Assembly (NCBI GenBank): GCA_029266425.1
Contig: JAQSWY010000028.1
Span: 1-64,000 of the forward strand
Length of the DNA: 64,000 bases
From: Xanthobacteraceae bacterium
GTDB taxonomy: Bacteria > Pseudomonadota > Alphaproteobacteria > Rhizobiales > Xanthobacteraceae
Direction: 5' to 3'
Shown here one piece after another: positions 18,766-28,862 of the stretch; the first letter of the stretch is position 1; every line of letters begins with the position of its first letter. The position numbers were made by a program, and so were the translations under genes. The notes below the pieces were generated by a model. That model was not told the DNA's origin, made no database searches, and saw nothing but the letters and a program-made list of their open reading frames with translations.

Positions 18766-19671
18766 TCAGGCGCCCGCGTCGTCGCTTCGGCGCGGCATCA
18801 GCAGCGTGAGCGCGGACGGCTCGATGCCGTAGCGCAACGGGATGCGCTCGCGCGACAGCTCGCCGTCGGTCGACACCCAGCTCCGGCTGCGCTGCCGTCG
18901 CAGTTCGATGTGCCGGCCGGTCAGGCTGACGATGCCGGGGTTGCCGCGCCAGGTATCGGTGACCATGTCGGCGCCTGCCTTGAGCTTGGCGAGCGCGCCG
19001 CGCTCCTCGGCGATGTGGATCTCGAGCACGCCCGCATCGAGCCGGGCGCGGCGCCAGCCCGGGCCGCTGAAGCGGTTCACCGTGACCAGGGCTGCGAAGG
19101 CCTGGTAGCTCTCCGCGCGTCCGTCGATCCTGATGTCGAGCCCAAATCGGCCGGCGCGGCGCAGCGCATAGAAGGCAGCGATGCCGACGACGAAGAAGCG
19201 GCCGAGCTTCCAGTGCCGGGCGGCCTCGCGCGCCCGCGCCATCTGACTGAAGAAGCCGATGCCGGAAATGGTATGGAACAGCCGGCCGTTCATGGTGGCG
19301 AGGTCGATCCGGTGCGGCTCGGCCTCGTCGAGCACGGCGAGCGCCTGCTGCAGATCGAGCGGCATACCGATGTCGCGGGCGAGCAGATTGAGCGTGCCGA
19401 GCGGCAATATGCCGAGCGTCTTGTCGCATCGCGCGAGGGCGCTGGCGGCAAGGCTCACGGTGCCGTCGCCGCCACCGACAATGACCGTGTCGTGCGCGCC
19501 GTGCCGTGCCGCCCCGATCGCCTCGACCAGTTCCCGGCCGGAGATGAGGCGCAGCTCGATCTCGCGCCCGTTCTGGCCGAGCTCTCGCCGGACCAGGTCA
19601 CGGATCGCGTCCGCGCCGCGATCGAGCACCGTGCCGGCATCGACATTGAGAAGGACCAGTATTCGGCGCAT
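18766..19671 (-). CDS. Diacylglycerol/sphingosine kinase-family lipid kinase
   Basis: 301 residues. N-terminal nucleotide-binding half with the signature GGGDGT (about 66-71, VIVGGGDGTVS) and GILPLGTLN, then the beta-sandwich half with GIGFFSQMA. These proteins phosphorylate lipid hydroxyls with ATP at the inner membrane face. Start 19671 (MRRILVLLNV) preferred to the longer frame start at 19725, because the core begins here and GGAAA lies just upstream. Convergent with the SIMPL gene. Lipid substrate not predictable. Confidence 0.88.
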   Translation of the reverse strand: MRRILVLLNVDAGTVLDRGADAIRDLVRRELGQNGREIELRLISGRELVEAIGAARHGAHDTVIVGGGDGTVSLAASALARCDKTLGILPLGTLNLLARDIGMPLDLQQALAVLDEAEPHRIDLATMNGRLFHTISGIGFFSQMARAREAARHWKLGRFFVVGIAAFYALRRAGRFGLDIRIDGRAESYQAFAALVTVNRFSGPGWRRARLDAGVLEIHIAEERGALAKLKAGADMVTDTWRGNPGIVSLTGRHIELRRQRSRSWVSTDGELSRERIPLRYGIEPSALTLLMPRRSDDAGA

Positions 19672-19829
19672 TGGGTTTCCGGCTTGCTGGTGCGCAGGAG
19701 AGGCCAGCGACCATGTGAGCGTCAAGGCCGGCGAAGGGCCAATGTCGCAGCCTCACCGGCCGCGTTGCGTGTCCGCCACGGATCGGGCAGTGGAAGAGGG
19801 ATGAATGCGTGGGCGGCGCGGAGGATGAA

Positions 19830-20231
19830 ATGAGTGAAGCGGGAGGCGGCAGGAGGCCGTCCATCATCCGGTTCCGGGCTGGCTTCCTGGTGCTGCTGGC
19901 GCTGCTGATCGTCTCCGGCATGGCCGGCCGCTGGGTGGCGACGCTGTTCTCGTTCGGCCTCGGCTGGGCGGCACTGATCGGGCTTGGCGTCGCGGTGCTG
20001 GTCGGCGCCGTGCTGAGCCGGCTGAGCGCGGGCGCCTATATCGGCCTCGCGGCGCTTGTCTGTGCCGTGGTGATGTACACCGCCTTCGATTTCGCCCGTG
20101 GCCCGATCGATTGGTCCGACGGTTGGGCGGCGGGGCTCGCGCTGCTCGCCGGGCTGCTGTTGGGTGCCGCCTTCTGGGATTTCTGGCGGCTGACGCACGA
20201 AGTCCGCGTCTGGGCGCACGAGCGCGACTGA
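19830..20231 (+). CDS. Small integral membrane protein, four spans
   Basis: 133 residues, polar first 15, then four hydrophobic segments (about 16-38, 40-62, 66-84 and 95-115), the last followed by WDFWRLTHEVRVWAHERD. GGAGG lies five bases before ATG 19830; a GTG at 19809 is the alternative. No family recognised; inner-membrane location is the only safe statement. Divergent from the lipid kinase. Confidence 0.65.
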   Translation: MSEAGGGRRPSIIRFRAGFLVLLALLIVSGMAGRWVATLFSFGLGWAALIGLGVAVLVGAVLSRLSAGAYIGLAALVCAVVMYTAFDFARGPIDWSDGWAAGLALLAGLLLGAAFWDFWRLTHEVRVWAHERD

Positions 20232-20252
20232 CGGGCTCCACGGATCGGGCAG

Positions 20253-20287
20253 CAAAAAAGCCCGCCCGGAGAGATCTCCGGGCGGGC
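20253..20287 (-). terminator. Strong intrinsic terminator of the glycine-rich protein gene
   Basis: Perfect 13-base arms (20260-20272 and 20275-20287) with a two-base centre, followed on the minus strand by seven consecutive T (20253-20259). It begins 20 bases after the stop at 20307. Only the minus side has a T-tract. Confidence 0.88.
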
Positions 20288-20306
20288 CTTGTCTCAGATC
20301 AGACGA

Positions 20307-21566
20307 TCAGCCGCCGACCAGGTCGCGGCACAGCGCGACGATGCCGGCGTCATAGGAGCGCGTGTCGGACAGCACGCCGGTGCAGCGCAGCTTCTTGGTC
20401 GCGAGATCGCCGTTGCTGTTGTTGCCGCCTGCAAGGCCGCCATTGCCGTTGCCGCCATTACCGGCGCCGGGACCGCCCGGTCCGCCGGGACCACCCGGAC
20501 CACCAGGGCCGCCCGGACCTCCGGGACCACCCGGACCGCCGGGGCCACCAGGACTGCCGGGATTGCGGCCGCCGCCGCCGACGCTCAGGCTGACGTCAAC
20601 CGAAGCGAGGCTCGGACCACCGACCGTGGCGCCCACCTTGGCCTTCAGGCCCTTCTTGCCGCCGAGCGTCGCCTTGGCGTCGACATCGGCGACCTTGCCC
20701 CTGCCGAGAACCGTCGCGTCGACCTTGGCCTTGAGGCCCTTGTGGCCGCCGAGCGTCGCCTTGGCGTCGACATCGGCGACCTTGCCCCTGCCGAGAACCG
20801 TCGCGTCGACCTTGGCCTTGAGGCCCTTGTGACCGAACGCGGAGACCCGCGCATCGGCATCGAGCAGCCCCTTGCGGCTGGCGAGCGAGGCGTCGATATC
20901 GGCCTTGATGCCGCGATGGCCGAGCACGTTCACGTCGATATTGGCGAGGTTACCCTTGCCGCGGTGGTGGGGATCCACGTCCAGAAGTTTGCCGTTCCTG
21001 AGCACGTCGACCTGGAGCCCGAGCAGCTTCTTCTTGCGATAATACTGCTGCTGATGGACCGGCATGCCGGCCATGGTGGCGGTGGGCGTGCTCGCCGTCG
21101 AGGCGGTACCGGCCGGGCTGCCGGCGGTCGAGCCGAGCGCACCGCCCGTCACGCCGCCCACGGCACCACCAACCGCCCCGCCGACGCTTCCAACTGCGCC
21201 GCCGACCGCGTCGCCGACGCCACCCACCGTGCCGCCAACCGCACTACCGACACCGGACACCGTGCCGCCCACACCGGAGACGGCTCCGCCCAGCCCGCCG
21301 CCGATCGCGCCGCCGACGCCGGAGACTGCGCCGCCCACGCCGGACACCGCGCCGCCGACCGAGCGGCCGAGGCCACCCAGCCCGCCGCCGAGGCCGCCGC
21401 TCTTGCCGCCCGAGCCACCGCTCCTGCCGCCGAGACCACTGCTCTTGCCGCCGTCCCCACCGCCGATGCGGGCATCAGCAGGCGCCGTGGCGAGCGCCAT
21501 CGACAGCGCGATGGCTGCCGTGCCGAGGAGATAGGGGATTCGACGATAGTGCGAATTTATACGCAT
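20307..21566 (-). CDS. Exported glycine-rich protein with collagen-like and tandem repeats
   Basis: 419 residues. Signal peptide ([20 protein letters not shown], cleaved about ADARIGG). Gly/Ser/Val-rich zone (about 38-150) of repeated [13 protein letters not shown] units. Charged zone (about 190-320) containing a 29-residue unit ([19 protein letters not shown] and onward) present twice almost unchanged, with related flanking units. Then a collagen-like Gly-X-Y run of one GSP and about nine GGP triplets, and a C-terminal part with Cys pair (LRCTGVL and IVALCRDLV). Start 21566 chosen for the signal peptide and the GAGGAG/AAGGA upstream. Likely a surface or periplasmic fibrous protein; function unknown. 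A strong terminator follows. Confidence 0.85.
20463..20560. repeat. Collagen-like nine-base repeat
   Basis: About ten imperfect nine-base units encoding Gly-Gly-Pro on the minus strand. Third codon positions vary between units, which suggests an old repeat kept by selection on the protein and not a recent slippage. Confidence 0.8.
20657..20830. repeat. Tandem 87-base repeat, two copies
   Basis: The block starting GCCGCCGAGCGTCGCCTTGG at 20657 recurs at 20744, with almost no difference over 87 bases. It is in frame (29 codons) inside the glycine-rich protein gene, so unequal crossing-over here changes protein length without breaking it. Confidence 0.85.
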
Positions 21567-21593
21567 TTCCTTCGCTCCTCTAAATTGTGGCAT

Positions 21594-21890
21594 CTAATTA
21601 CCGAACAAGTCTATTTCGCCGACCGAGTATAACTAGGCTAATCGTATTTTGATCCGCAGTATCCGTTCTTCAGTGCTGAAAAGATAAGATAGTAAACGCT
21701 AATTTACATAAACTTTGTCCTAGTTTGCCTTATTTGATATTTGGTCGACCGCATTCCGATGCCGCATCGACCAGCAATTTTACGATTTTCCGGTAAGTGG
21801 ATGGCGCAATCGGAGGGCAATCCGGTGAATGTGGCGGGTCAAGGGTTGTCGGCTCGACCCGCCGCGAACCAAAGGTTCGCTTGTGCACGC
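21594..21890. other. AT-rich intergenic region upstream of the glycine-rich protein gene
   Basis: Bases 21590-21740 are far more AT-rich than the rest of the window. On the minus strand TATACT (about 21632-21637) could be a -10 for the glycine-rich gene, without a good -35. The remainder (21740-21890) shows no supported gene. Confidence 0.4.
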
Positions 21891-22210
21891 TTAAATTTTC
21901 GTGCGTACGCAAATTTGCAGGCAGGCTTCCTCGGGATCCGGCACGCCGGCAAGCCCATCGGCGAGGGCCGCCGCATAGGCCCGCACGTCATGCGCCTCGC
22001 CGCTTTCGCTCGCGCTGCAAGGCCGCAAGGCGATGGCGCGCAGTGCGGGATGCGGATTTCCACCGAGGCCGCGAGCCGCCTCGCGGCAGAAAGCCGGCAC
22101 TGCCGCTTCGACGGAGCGGGCGAACCAGTCGAGCGCATCCTCCGGCTGGCCGGCCTCGAGCAGCAGCCGCGCATAATCGAACTGGCCGCGATAATCGCCC
22201 CCTCGGCCCC
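21891..22210 (-). pseudogene. Remnant of a TPR/Sel1-type protein of a piu-like iron locus
   Basis: About 105 residues with helical repeats: GDYRGQFDYARLLLEAGQPE, DALDWFARSVEAAVPAFCRE and a helix to the stop. This resembles the C-terminal part of the small TPR/Sel1 protein that neighbours piuC-type hydroxylase and siderophore receptor genes in other proteobacteria (PA4516-like). There is no start or N-terminal part; the frame runs directly into the antiparallel receptor remnant at about 22205, so a rearrangement joined them. Confidence 0.55.
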
Positions 22211-22925
22211 GCTGACCGCTACGGCGTCCTCGGATCGATCGGCTTCGGTCTCGCACCGACGAGACTTTGACCCTCAACTATCTCTATCAGTCGGGCGAAC
22301 GCAAACCCGACATGGGCGTGTCGATCGCGACGCCACCGGCGGCCTATCAGGCCAAATGGGGCTCGCTGGGCCGGCCGGTGACCGAACAGCCGGGCGTCTC
22401 CCGCTCGAACTATTACAGCAAGGACACCGATCTCGACGACTATACGGTCAATATGTTCACCGCCCGCTATAGGAAGGAGGTGAATGACTGGCTCACCGTG
22501 ACCAACGACACCCGCATTGCCGGCTATACCCGCTATTTCGCGCAGACGGTGACGAACTGCAACGCCACCAACAATGCCGAGAATGGCGGGTCGAGCTGCG
22601 CGGCCAATCTGTTCGACGACGATCCGGCGACGGTGCCGGTCTATGGCTTTGGCGGCCCGGCTGGGTTCGACCAGGACATCTGGGGCATGGAGAACATCAC
22701 CACCGCTATCGCCCGCTTCCAGACCGGTGCGTTGCGCCACGAGCTGATCGGCGGCCTCGATCTGTTCTATCCGCACGACGAGCGCACCCAGCTCGCCAAT
22801 TATCGCGCCAATGGCACGCCCGGCACAACCTGACGGACGAGCTGAACTACAGCGGCGGCTTCGGCAACCGCGCCGTGGTCGGACCGGGGCGGGCCTTCAC
22901 GCTCACTGTCGGGGCGACTTTCTGA
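22208..22925 (+). pseudogene. Broken TonB-dependent siderophore receptor (Fiu/PiuA type)
   Basis: Barrel fragments in three frames. RYGVLGSIGFGLAPTRL ends at about 22262. A frameshift then leads into LTLNYLYQSGERKPDMGVSI and about 180 further barrel residues to a stop at 22833. A second shift gives HNLTDELNYSGGFGNRAVVG, then a C-terminal strand ending VGATF at 22925. The signal peptide, plug domain and many strands are missing. Intact receptors of this class are about 700-760 residues and import ferric catecholates. Clearly non-functional. Confidence 0.85.
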
Positions 22926-23014
22926 CGGGCGATGCCCGTCGGATTCTTCATGATCGTCTCCATCGGGAAGGCCGGGACGCCGGCTTTCCCTGCTTTTCAT
23001 TACGGACCCGTCCC

Positions 23015-23188
23015 ATGCTGATCGAGATTCCAGACATCCTCGCGCCCGATGAGGTCGCGCACTGCCGGCGCGCGCTCGAAGCCTCGCAATGGGTCGATGG
23101 GCGCGTCACCGCCGGGCAGCAGGCCGCGAAGTCCAGGTTCAACCTGCAGATCCCCGCTGTGATTCGGCAAGTCGTTCCGCGCGATTGA
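23015..23188 (+). pseudogene. Truncated PKHD-type hydroxylase (PiuC/YbiX-like)
   Basis: 57 residues: MLIEIPDILAPDEVAHCRRA, ASQWVDGRVTAGQQAAKSRF and NLQIPAV match the first part of the Fe(II)/2-oxoglutarate dioxygenase PiuC (normally about 225 residues). A stop follows; the HxD iron-binding barrel is gone. It lies right after the receptor remnant, as in intact piu loci, which strengthens both calls. Confidence 0.8.
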
Positions 23189-23195
23189 CGCCCGC

Positions 23196-23507
23196 ATGGC
23201 GGCATGGGAGGTGTCGCCGCGTCGCGGAACGGCTCTCTCATGGCGCTCTCATCTCTTTCCATCGAAACTGGTCGGCGGCGCCGCAGCGCTGCTGACGACC
23301 CTGTGCTGGCTACCCCAGGCGCTGAAGCTGCTGCGCACCCGGGAGACCCGCGATCTGTCGCTCCTCGCCTATGTCGTCTTCTCGGCCGGCATCCTGCTCT
23401 GGCTGCACTACGGCCTGCTGATCGGAAGCGTTCCCGTGGTTGCGGCGAATGCGGTGACACTGGTGCTGGCGCTCGCCATAGTATCGCTCAAGCTGCGCTT
23501 CGGCTGA
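23196..23507 (+). CDS. SemiSWEET/MtN3-family sugar transporter
   Basis: 103 residues. Three-helix half-transporter: LVGGAAALLTTLCWLPQALK (with the PQ motif), LSLLAYVVFSAGILLWLHYG and VVAANAVTLVLALAIVSLKL. SemiSWEETs dimerise to move sugars across the inner membrane. The start is uncertain: ATG 23196 adds about 24 residues before the first helix that are not typical (MAAWEVSPRRGTALSWRSHL) and lie directly after the decayed piuC, so the N-terminus may have been altered by the same rearrangement. Confidence 0.75.
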   Translation: MAAWEVSPRRGTALSWRSHLFPSKLVGGAAALLTTLCWLPQALKLLRTRETRDLSLLAYVVFSAGILLWLHYGLLIGSVPVVAANAVTLVLALAIVSLKLRFG

Positions 23508-23577
23508 GCCCGAGCCAAGCTTGAGCATCGCCAGAGCCGAGCTTGAGCATTGCCTGATCATTGCCAAAGGAGACCGG

Positions 23578-23928
23578 ATGCCCGCCTTGCCGTCCACGCT
23601 CACGCCGATCCTGCTGCTCGCCGCTTCGAACATCTTCATGACGTTCGCCTGGTACGGCCATCTCAAGCACAAGTCCGCGCCGCTCATCGTCGCCATATTG
23701 GTGAGCTGGGGCATCGCCTTGTTCGAATATTGCCTCGCCGTACCGGCCAATCGCTACGGCTCGGCGGCTTATTCGACGGTGGAGTTGAAGACCATCCAGG
23801 AGGTGATCACCCTTACCGTGTTCGTGGGCTTCTCGGTGCTGTGGCTGAAGGAGCCGCTCAGCTGGAACCATCTGGTCGGCTTCGCCTTCATTGCGCTCGG
23901 CGCCTTCTTCATCTTCCAGAAGTGGTGA
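23578..23928 (+). CDS. DUF486 (DMT-superfamily) membrane protein
   Basis: 116 residues with four membrane helices: TPILLLAASNIFMTFAWYGH; LIVAILVSWGIALFEYCLAV; a third after the conserved VPANRYGS segment; and LVGFAFIALGAFFIFQKW. Matches DUF486, small drug/metabolite-type transporters of unknown substrate. AAAGGAGA lies directly before ATG 23578; the upstream frame is not used. Convergent with the sugar dehydrogenase gene. Confidence 0.9.
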   Translation: MPALPSTLTPILLLAASNIFMTFAWYGHLKHKSAPLIVAILVSWGIALFEYCLAVPANRYGSAAYSTVELKTIQEVITLTVFVGFSVLWLKEPLSWNHLVGFAFIALGAFFIFQKW

Positions 23929-23937
23929 GCATATTGC

Positions 23938-25104
23938 TCAGTCCGCCGGGGCGACCCTGAGCACGCGGCCCTCGCCGGGATCGTCGGTGAGCAGCCACAG
24001 CGCTCCGTCCGGCCCCTGCACCACGTCGCGGATGCGCTCGCCGAGATCCTCCAGCAGATCCTCTTCCTCGGTCACCCGCTGCTTGGTGCCGTCGAGCCGC
24101 AGGCGCACCAGCTTCGAGCCACTGAGCGAGCCGGCGAACAGGTCGCCCTTCCAGTTCGGGAACAGCCCGCCGGTATAGAAGGTGAGGCCGGAGGGAGAGA
24201 TGGAGGGATCCCAATATTTCACCGGCTGCTCCATGCCGGGCTTTGCCGTGCCTTCGCCGATGGAGCGCCCGGAATAGTCGCGGCCATAGGTGATGACCGG
24301 CCAGCCGTAATTCTTGCCAGCTTCGGGGTGGTTCAACTCGTCGCCGCCGCGTGCGCCGTGCTCGACGGTCCAGAGCCGGCCAGTGGCGGGATCGAGCACG
24401 GCGCCCTGCACATTGCGGTGGCCATAGCTCCAGATCTCCGGGCGCGGGCCGTTGGCCTTGGCGAACGGGTTGTCGTCCGGCACGCTGCCGTCCGGCCAGA
24501 TCCGCACGATCTTGCCGATGTGGGTGGAAAGGTCCTGGGCCTTCTCGCGCAGCGAATAGCGATCGCCGAGGGTGACGAACAGCGAGCCGTCGCGGGCGAA
24601 GACGAGGCGCGAGCCGAAATGGTTGCCGCCGCCGGTCGCCGGCTGTTGACGGAAGACCACCTGCACGCCGTCGAGCCAGGCATTGCCGGCCTCCTCCATC
24701 AGCTTGCCGCGGGCGACGCTGGTGCCGGCGGCGCCCTCGCGCGGCTCGGCATAGGAGAAATAGATCATTCGGCTATCGGCGAAGTCCGGGGCGAGCGCGA
24801 CATCGAGCAGCCCGCCCTGGCCGTTGGCGAAGACCGGCGGGACATTGCCGATGGGCGCCGACACGGTGCCGGAGCGCGAGACGAGGCGCAGGCGCCCCGG
24901 ACGTTCGCTCACCAGCATGCGCCCGTCCGGCAGGAAGGCGAGGCCCCACGGATTCTCGAGCCCGGATGCGACGGTCTCGACCTCCAGCCTGCCGGCGGAG
25001 GATTTCAAGATGACCGTCTTGCCGTCCTGGGCAGTGGCAGCGCCGGGCGCGACGAGCGCCAGTGCAACGCACAGCACGCCGGCCCGGCGAGGGAGCAGGT
25101 TCAA
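23938..25104 (-). CDS. PQQ-dependent aldose sugar dehydrogenase (YliI-like)
   Basis: 388 residues: signal peptide (MNLLPRRAGVLCVALALVAP, cleaved about ATAQD), then a six-bladed propeller with GLENPWGLAFLPDGRMLVSE, NGQGGLLDVALAPDF, GGGNHFGSRLVFARDGSLFV, and YGHRNVQGAVLDPATGRLW before VEHGARGGDELN. These match soluble aldose dehydrogenases that bind PQQ and calcium and oxidise sugars in the periplasm. The propeller is complete. No PQQ synthesis genes in the window. Confidence 0.92.
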   Translation of the reverse strand: MNLLPRRAGVLCVALALVAPGAATAQDGKTVILKSSAGRLEVETVASGLENPWGLAFLPDGRMLVSERPGRLRLVSRSGTVSAPIGNVPPVFANGQGGLLDVALAPDFADSRMIYFSYAEPREGAAGTSVARGKLMEEAGNAWLDGVQVVFRQQPATGGGNHFGSRLVFARDGSLFVTLGDRYSLREKAQDLSTHIGKIVRIWPDGSVPDDNPFAKANGPRPEIWSYGHRNVQGAVLDPATGRLWTVEHGARGGDELNHPEAGKNYGWPVITYGRDYSGRSIGEGTAKPGMEQPVKYWDPSISPSGLTFYTGGLFPNWKGDLFAGSLSGSKLVRLRLDGTKQRVTEEEDLLEDLGERIRDVVQGPDGALWLLTDDPGEGRVLRVAPAD

Positions 25105-25200
25105 GGGGAAGCCTCCGCGTCTCGGATTAGCGGAGGGTAAGCATGTGGCGGCACGATGTTCTATGGGCGCTCGCTTGAAATGCGCGTGAGGGGCACCGAT

Positions 25201-25518
25201 TCAGCCCTGGCGGCCGCGCGGGCGCACGTTGTCGGCGCTCTGCTCGGGGCCAAACGTGTCGCGCAGCATGAAGCTGGTGAGGACGCACAGGCCGGCGAAC
25301 AGCGAGATCAGTACCGCGCCCATTGTCAGGCGCCCGTCATCCATGCCGACCGTCGCGTCAAGGCCGGCCGCGGCGGCGTGGTCGATCCCGAACGCGCAGG
25401 CAACGGCAAGAATCGCCAGGCTGAGCGAGAGCACGACGCCGGCCTCGAGCACGGCACGCCGTGCGAGGCGCGCGGCGGAGCGGGATTTGGCAAAAGGAGC
25501 GGAGATGTTGCGCGACAT
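25201..25518 (-). CDS. Small membrane protein, two spans
   Basis: 105 residues, basic N-terminus (SRNISAPFAKSRSAARLARR), then two membrane helices (about 25-47 and 65-85) and a polar tail. GGAAGG lies before the ATG on the minus strand. No family recognised. Confidence 0.6.
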   Translation of the reverse strand: MSRNISAPFAKSRSAARLARRAVLEAGVVLSLSLAILAVACAFGIDHAAAAGLDATVGMDDGRLTMGAVLISLFAGLCVLTSFMLRDTFGPEQSADNVRPRGRQG

Positions 25519-25889
25519 GGTGCAGCCTTCCGTTCGGACGAATCGCTTATCGGCGATAGGGGCAGGTTCCGAGGAGAACGCGGCCCGGCTTCGACCGCAT
25601 CTGGGCCTCGCCGTGCGATTTCAAGGCGATTTCGCGACGAATTATTAAAACGGGATTCACCATGTCGGTACCGGCGGACATGTTTGCCCCACGTCATCCC
25701 TGAGAGGCTGACCGAGAACTCCTAGAGCGCCGTCATCCCCGGCCCTGTGCCGGGGATCTCGATTCCTGCCAGCGCATCAGAGGCCGAGATGGCCGGCACA
25801 AGGCCGGCCATGACGGCGGAAATGATTCACTTTTCCCGACGCAGGTGCATTTTGAGTCAAGCTTTCAGGATGACGCGGGTCTTTGGCTG
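25519..25889. other. Intergenic region carrying a REP-like palindrome
   Basis: 371 bases without a supported gene. The main content is the 91-base palindrome at 25728-25818 described separately; a related CGTCATCCC half-element begins at 25691. Confidence 0.6.
25728..25818. repeat. Rhizobiales-type intergenic palindrome
   Basis: Outer arms CGCCGTCAT (25728-25736) and ATGACGGCG (25810-25818) are perfect. Inside are CCCCGGCCCTGTGCCGGGGA and the matching GGCCGGCACAAGGCCGGCC hairpins. Similar elements starting CGTCATCC occur at about 28529-28660 and 34862-34920 in this window. This is a dispersed, non-coding repeat class familiar from Hyphomicrobiales genomes. Confidence 0.7.
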
Positions 25890-27882
<1,993 letters not shown>

Positions 27883-28027
27883 GCGGTCTTCATCTAACCG
27901 ATCGGGGAGGGACGCGGCTTAACTATCGCGCCCTTCTCCCCTTCGGGCACCCCATTTTACCGATTGCGCAATGTTCGGTTTGGTGGCTCGATCCCGCGCG
28001 GGCAAACGCCCCCAAGGAGATTGGACC

Positions 28028-28522
28028 ATGATCCATACAACCATCGCCCGCGCCCTCGTCGGCGCCGCACTCGTCGCCGGCGTTGTCGGCATTTTCGCCA
28101 CCCCGGCCGCCGCACAGCAGTCGCGCCGCGTGGCCGCCGGCACGCTGGAGTGCCGCGGCAGCCCGTCCGTGGGCTTCATCATCGGCTCGCGACGCTCGCT
28201 CAACTGCACCTTCCGCTCGGTGCGCGGTTATCGCGCCGCCTATGAGGGCTCGATCCGCCGCTTCGGCCTCGACCTTGGCGTGACCGGCCGAAACGTCCTG
28301 CTCTGGAGCGTCCTGGCGCCCACTCGCGCACCGCGTCCGGATGCGCTGAACGGCACCTATGTGGGCGTCTCCGGCAGCGTTGCCGTCGGCCTCGGCGTTG
28401 CCGGCAATGCGCTGGTCGGCGGCTCGAACCGCACCATCGCGCTGCAGCCGATCAGTGTCGAAGGCCAGACCGGGGTGAACCTCGCGCTCGGCGTCGGCGA
28501 CCTGACCCTGCGCGGCCGCTGA
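28028..28522 (+). CDS. DUF992 family exported protein
   Basis: 164 residues: signal peptide (MIHTTIARALVGAALVAGVV, cleaved about AAAQQ), then the DUF992 pattern AGTLECRGSPSVGFIIGSRR SLNCTF-type (two Cys), YEGSIRRFGLDLGVTG and a glycine-rich end with SGSVAVGLGVAGNALVGG. DUF992 proteins are small periplasmic proteins of unknown function, common in Hyphomicrobiales. AAGGAGA lies before ATG 28028. Confidence 0.9.
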   Translation: MIHTTIARALVGAALVAGVVGIFATPAAAQQSRRVAAGTLECRGSPSVGFIIGSRRSLNCTFRSVRGYRAAYEGSIRRFGLDLGVTGRNVLLWSVLAPTRAPRPDALNGTYVGVSGSVAVGLGVAGNALVGGSNRTIALQPISVEGQTGVNLALGVGDLTLRGR

Positions 28523-28528
28523 TCCATC

Positions 28529-28660
28529 GTCATCCGGGACGGCCGAGGCCGTATCCGGGATCGCCTTCCGCACCTCGTCACGCGTTCCCGGCTCTCCGGC
28601 TGCGCCCAAGCTTGTCCCTGGGCGTGCCGGAGGCAAGACCCGGGAGCCGAATGACAACCA
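28529..28660. repeat. REP-like intergenic element
   Basis: Starts CGTCATCCGGGACGGCCGAG and contains paired CCGGGA/TCCCGG segments ending in ACCCGGGAGCCGAATGACA. It resembles the element at 25728 but with a different centre. Lies after the DUF992 stop. Confidence 0.5.
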
Positions 28661-28862
28661 GGCGACGGCCCCGCGACTATGTCGCGGGGTCGTTTCTCAC
28701 GTCTCGTTGCAGTGCACGACTGCTCCCTTGTGCGCCGGCTCCAATGGGGAGAGCATCAGCCCAAGGTCGACGCCAATCGACTGCATGCGCCGACCGATAA
28801 ATTCGGCATCGTCCACCCGCGGTCCCGTGGGCTCTGGAGGTTGCCGGGCTAGGAGGCGACCC

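Noticed and set aside
20463..20830. Regular short repeats that could suggest a CRISPR array
   Set aside because: The repeats are contiguous, in frame and lie inside a glycine-rich coding gene; there are no unique spacers and no cas genes.
21741..22472. 243-residue plus-strand frame over the TPR remnant and receptor start
   Set aside because: Crosses two recognisable remnants in wrong frames; Arg/Ala-rich composition with no domain.
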